From positions 992,001 through 1,056,000 of the forward strand of contig CAVVJF010000009.1 of the NCBI GenBank assembly GCA_963748485.1: a stretch of 64,000 nt of DNA, read 5' to 3'. Source of the DNA: DASRWT01 sp963748485. Lineage in GTDB: Bacteria > Methylomirabilota > Methylomirabilia > Rokubacteriales > CSP1-6. The position numbers and the translations under genes are program-made. The notes under the pieces are model-generated. The model saw nothing but the letters and a program-made list of their open reading frames with translations, searched no databases and had not been told where the DNA came from. This document shows, piece by piece, positions 61,127-64,000 of the stretch (positions are counted from its first letter, which is position 1; the number at the start of each line of letters is the position of its first letter).

Positions 61127-62188
61127 CTAGCGCACGCGGCCGCGCGCGGCGACCGGCCACACCACCTCGACGGCGCCGCCGCGGACGCCGTGGAGCTCGT
61201 CCACCATGTTCGAGACCACGCAGCAGTGGTTGGGTACCACCTCGACGACGTCGCCCACCTTCGGACGCTCGGGGCAGGCGGAGAGATCCACCACCGCGTG
61301 CTCCTCGGACAGATGCGTGACGGCACCTTCCGGATACTCCATGACGTGGCCGAAGCCCTTCATGAAGTACTGATCGGAGGTGAGCACCTTCGACCCCGCG
61401 TCCAGCACCGCGCGCTCCGCGGTGGGCCGGCTGACCACGGTGGCGCGCACGCGCATGGCGCAGTCGTCCCAGCCCGCGGTGCCGGTGGAGACCACCATGG
61501 CGTCGTTGAACACGCAGGTGCCGGCGCGATGCTCGGTGAGCATGGCAAAGCGGTCCACCGTCGCAAGCGCGGGTGTGCCCCCGCCCGAGACCATGGGCAC
61601 CGGGATGGCCGCCCCCTTGAAGAGGCCGAGCGCCGCCTCGAAGAACACGCGGGTATCGGGGTCCTTGCTGGGAAACGTCATGAGGCCGCGGAACTGCAGG
61701 CGCGGCAGCGCCATGGCGGTCCGCGCGAGGTCGAAGGCGGCCTGCGGCGTCTGCACCCCGGTGCGGCCCATGCCGGTGTCGCACTCGATCACGAAGCGGA
61801 GATCCTGCCCGGCGCGTGCCGCCGCCTCGGACAGCCCGCGCGCGACGACCTCATTGTCCACCGCCACCGTGAGGCGAGGAATGCGGCGGTTGGCCGCCAT
61901 CAGCCGCTCGGCCTTGGCCGCGCCGATGATGTTGTAGGTGAGGAGGACGTCCTCCGCCACGCCGGCGTCCGCGAACACCTCGACCTCGCCCAGCTTCTGG
62001 CAGGTGATGCCGCTGGCGCCCGCGGCCATCTGCTGCTTGCCGATGGCGGGAATCTTGTGCGTCTTGATGTGGGGCCGGTTGCCGATGCCCCGGCGATCGA
62101 GCAGGGCCTGCACGCGCCGGATGTTGGCCTCCATGATGTCGAGCCGGATGGTGACGACGGGGGTGTCGAGCTCGGTGACGCGCGTCAT
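61127..62188 (-). CDS. PLP-dependent D-threonine aldolase / D-serine dehydratase-like (DSD1 family)
   Basis: A 353-residue fold-type III PLP enzyme. The PLP-binding Lys lies in NRPHIKTHKIPAIGKQQMAA. Further family motifs are GITCQKLGEVEVFADAGVAE, IECDTGMGRTGVQTPQAAFD and MVSGGGTPALATVDRFAMLT. At the C-terminus, VPNHCCVVSNMVDELHGVRG holds the metal-binding His and Cys. It cleaves D-3-hydroxy amino acids (aldolase) or dehydrates D-serine. The stop lies 5 bases before the TPP-enzyme gene, and the start overlaps the phosphatase gene (ATGA), so the three form one operon. Confidence 0.9.
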   Translation of the reverse strand: MTRVTELDTPVVTIRLDIMEANIRRVQALLDRRGIGNRPHIKTHKIPAIGKQQMAAGASGITCQKLGEVEVFADAGVAEDVLLTYNIIGAAKAERLMAANRRIPRLTVAVDNEVVARGLSEAAARAGQDLRFVIECDTGMGRTGVQTPQAAFDLARTAMALPRLQFRGLMTFPSKDPDTRVFFEAALGLFKGAAIPVPMVSGGGTPALATVDRFAMLTEHRAGTCVFNDAMVVSTGTAGWDDCAMRVRATVVSRPTAERAVLDAGSKVLTSDQYFMKGFGHVMEYPEGAVTHLSEEHAVVDLSACPERPKVGDVVEVVPNHCCVVSNMVDELHGVRGGAVEVVWPVAARGRVR

Positions 62189-62949
62189 GGCATGTCTCCT
62201 CGGAAGCAGGCGAGAGCGTGCGCGTGCAGACGCCCGTTGGTGGCGAGCGCGGTGGACGAGTAGATGGTGGGCTTGCCCTCGAAATCGGTGAAGGCGCCGC
62301 CGGCTTCCTCCACGAGGAGGCGCAGCGCGGCGAGGTCCCAGGGCTTCACGCCCGGGGTCAGTGCCACCTCGCCCTTGCCTTCCGCCACCGTGGTGAACGA
62401 AAGATAGTCGCCGAAACCGCGCTGATATGGCGTGGCGTCCACAAGACGGAGAAAGCCCTCCCAGATTCCCGCCGGACGCAAGATGTTGAGCGAGCCATGC
62501 AGCAGCGTCCCGCGGCTCAGGCTCTCCACCGCGGAGACTCGGATACGAGAGCCATTGGCGAACGCGCCTTCCCCACGCCGTGCCACGTGAAGCTCATCGG
62601 TGACCGGCTGATACACCACGCCCGCGGTCACCACCCCATCCTCCTCGAGCGCCACCAGCGTGGCCCACTGCGGCAGCCCCTTCACGAAGTTTCGCGTCCC
62701 ATCGATCGGATCGACGATGAACCGCCGCGCCGTGGTCCCCCGCGCCCCCGTCTCCTCCCCCAACCACCCATGCTCGGGATACGCCGCCGCCAGCACCCGC
62801 GCGACGGCCGTCTCAGCCTCCCGATCCGCATCAGTAACCGGCGACCCATCGCCTTTGATCGAAGTAGAAAAGCCGCGGCGCTGCCGCCCCCGCGCAACCT
62901 CCCCACCCGCCTTCGCCGCCTCGACCATCGTCGCCAGCATCTCGTCCAC
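62185..62949 (-). CDS. Inositol-monophosphatase-family phosphatase (HisN-type)
   Basis: A 254-residue Mg-dependent phosphatase: the metal-site words GEETGARG and IVDPIDGTRNFVKGLPQWAT (DPIDGT), and C-terminal VKPWDLAALRLLVEEAGGAF (WD). These are the three IMPase motifs. The GTRNFVKGLPQWA wording is close to histidinol-phosphatase HisN. First gene of the operon with the DSD1 and TPP enzymes. The inverted repeat at 62981 sits in its upstream region. Confidence 0.88.
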   Translation of the reverse strand: MDEMLATMVEAAKAGGEVARGRQRRGFSTSIKGDGSPVTDADREAETAVARVLAAAYPEHGWLGEETGARGTTARRFIVDPIDGTRNFVKGLPQWATLVALEEDGVVTAGVVYQPVTDELHVARRGEGAFANGSRIRVSAVESLSRGTLLHGSLNILRPAGIWEGFLRLVDATPYQRGFGDYLSFTTVAEGKGEVALTPGVKPWDLAALRLLVEEAGGAFTDFEGKPTIYSSTALATNGRLHAHALACFRGDMP

Positions 62950-62980
62950 CGCGCCATTCTACCCCGCATGCCGCCACGCC

Positions 62981-63070
62981 TCACGACAGCCCGCCCGGGG
63001 CGGGGCACGCTCGCGGCGAGTGCTTCATCGAGTCAAGCGAGTGTGTCCCCGCCCGGGCAGGCTGTCGTGA
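62981..63070. repeat. Imperfect long inverted repeat (core type 2) in a divergent intergenic region
   Basis: Arms 62981-63013 and 63038-63070 pair over 33 bases with two mismatches and two single-base bulges. The 24-base spacer reads C-GGCGAGTG-CTTC-ATCGAG-T-CAAG, which matches the spacer of the inverted repeat at 10688-10792 at 18 of about 22 positions. The arms of the two elements differ. Both flanking genes point away, so it is not a terminator; it could affect either promoter. Confidence 0.87.
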
Positions 63071-63116
63071 GAGAATGTCCGCCACGCGAGCAAAGAGGAC
63101 CGGAGGAGGACACGCG

Positions 63117-63473
63117 ATGAATGCCGTCAAGGATTCGAGCCACCTGTATGAGGTCGAGCGCCGAGCCCGCCACGCCGAGCGCCCCGGCTTCCGGATCTCG
63201 GAGCTCCAGATCTCGCCCACGCAGCAGGTGCCGTGGCATTTCCACACCCGCGTGCAGGACACCTTCTACGTGCTCGAGGGGCGGCTCCGCCTCTTCCTGC
63301 GCGACCCGAAAGAGGAGGTGCGCCTCGCGCCGGGTGAGACCTACACGGTCCGACCCGGGCGGGCGCACCTCGTCACGAACGCGGGCGAAGCCTCCGCGAC
63401 CTTCCTCGTCCTGCAGGGCATCGGCGAGTACGACTACGTGCCGTTGACCGGCCCGGACGCCAAGGCCAAGTAG
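63117..63473 (+). CDS. Small single-domain cupin
   Basis: A 118-residue cupin: VPWHFHTRVQDTFYVLEGRL (cupin motif 1 with two His and a Gln/Asp), RLAPGETYTVRPGRAHLVTN (motif 2 with His) and FLVLQGIGEYDYVPL. It probably binds one metal ion; function unknown. The CGGAGGAGG site selects the ATG at 63117 over an earlier in-frame start. Confidence 0.85.
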   Translation: MNAVKDSSHLYEVERRARHAERPGFRISELQISPTQQVPWHFHTRVQDTFYVLEGRLRLFLRDPKEEVRLAPGETYTVRPGRAHLVTNAGEASATFLVLQGIGEYDYVPLTGPDAKAK

Positions 63474-63494
63474 CGGAGCCGGATTTCGAGCCCG

Positions 63495-64000
63495 CTACCG
63501 CACGGGCTTCGGGAAGCTCCGCACCGCCAGCTCGCCAACCTTCGCGCCCATCGCGGATCCCACTTCCGTCGAGAAGCGGTAGTGCACGCCGTCGTAAATC
63601 CGCGCCAGCGCGACTTCCTGCGAGAAGGCGCTGGTGCTCGTCCATGTCCGCACCGCGCCGCCCGCGGTGTAGCTGGCCGAGCGAAGGGTCGGCGTCGGAC
63701 CCGCGCCGATCTCCGCCGCGAGCACCGCGGCGAGCGACGCGGACACGATGCAATGCGCACACGGGTACTCCGGATGCATGGGCGTGTCGATGAAGGGCGT
63801 CCACCCCGCGTCGCGATCGGTGGCGTCGTTACCGTCAACGTCGCCGTTGCGGATGGCGGTGACCGGGCGCCACAGATTGTACGCGTACTTGGCGTCGAAG
63901 ACGGCGATGAGGGCGTCGTCCATGGCCATCGCCGCCACCGCCAGGAAGCGCGCGTTGTCCGTCACCTCGCGGCCCGGCGCGACGGCGACGGAGCGGGCGA
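63495..64000 (-). CDS. Vanadium-dependent haloperoxidase / PAP2-type protein, truncated by the window
   Basis: The C-terminal 168 residues of a protein whose start lies past 64000; the frame is open to the edge (residues VAPGREVTDNARFLAVAAMA). Motifs recall the vanadate/phosphate pocket of vanadium chloroperoxidases and PAP2 phosphatases: KYAYNLWRPVTAIRNGD (Lys, Arg-Pro), HPEYPCAHCIVSASLAAV (PCAHC where PSGHS is usual) and ALARIYDGVHYRFSTEVG (Arg and the catalytic His). The changed second motif could alter activity. Ends FPKPVR. Confidence 0.82.
   Translation of the reverse strand, partial: ARSVAVAPGREVTDNARFLAVAAMAMDDALIAVFDAKYAYNLWRPVTAIRNGDVDGNDATDRDAGWTPFIDTPMHPEYPCAHCIVSASLAAVLAAEIGAGPTPTLRSASYTAGGAVRTWTSTSAFSQEVALARIYDGVHYRFSTEVGSAMGAKVGELAVRSFPKPVR

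Noticed and set aside
62981..63070. Terminator between the phosphatase and cupin genes
   Set aside because: Both genes are transcribed away from it, so there is no transcript end to terminate.

Overview
The window is very GC-rich, about 70 percent by eye, densely packed and free of recognisable tRNA, rRNA, IS elements or CRISPR arrays. Many genes overlap their neighbour by ATGA or GTGA. A bifunctional penicillin-binding protein, an NdvB-type cyclic glucan synthase, an AsmA-like DUF748 protein and a PEP-CTERM protein indicate a Gram-negative cell envelope. Together with LLM-class (F420-type) and LigD genes, this fits an uncultivated high-GC soil or sediment lineage of the Rokubacteria/NC10 kind. 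That placement is inference. No stretch longer than 300 bases lacks a gene; the gaps of 130-225 bases hold promoters, hairpins or repeats, described below.

Layout. 1-4.8 kb: end of a penicillin-binding protein, a ferritin-like protein, an NtrC-type regulator and a metallo-beta-lactamase-fold protein. 4.9-13.8 kb: one co-directional gas-vesicle locus with three GvpA/J-type proteins, three GvpF/L, GvpG and GvpK. It also carries a sensor kinase, a receiver protein, a stand-alone HisKA protein and a tandem ArsA/Get3-type ATPase. No GvpN is present. 13.8-15.8 kb: an operon of small envelope or stress proteins. 16-24.7 kb: ndvB, broken by a single frameshift. 24.8-38.7 kb: a stress and signalling island with BON, CsbD, YtxH-like, DUF3309, DUF748, LigD, three sensor kinase or receiver units and a second NtrC regulator. 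38.9-49 kb: GTP-PEPCK, SDR, S9 peptidase, ATP-grasp, LLM oxidoreductase, TerC, a PEP-CTERM protein, an S51 peptidase and a HAD phosphatase. 49-64 kb: a membrane protein, a TPR protein, an aldo/keto reductase, a peptide-type ABC transporter operon with cupin and URO-D-like genes, amino-acid enzymes, and a truncated vanadium-haloperoxidase-like gene.

The main regulatory discovery is a set of eleven sigma-54 (-24/-12) promoters, ten matching GGCAY-N5-TTGC exactly. Ten drive the small stress/envelope genes, the two-component genes, ligD and the second NtrC regulator between 13.8 and 38.7 kb; the eleventh drives the PEP-CTERM gene at 47.7 kb. Most have an upstream CCGGTA-type motif. Two share a dyad, TTACACGGTA-N5-TACCCGG. 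I infer one NtrC-controlled regulon, probably autoregulated through the regulator at 37.3 kb.

The second discovery is a set of four long inverted-repeat elements falling into two pairs. Members of a pair share the core between the arms (about 92 bp in one pair, about 22 bp in the other). The arms are unrelated between copies, yet within each copy they are near-perfect or perfect complements. One of these elements sits in frame inside the gas-vesicle ArsA-type gene.
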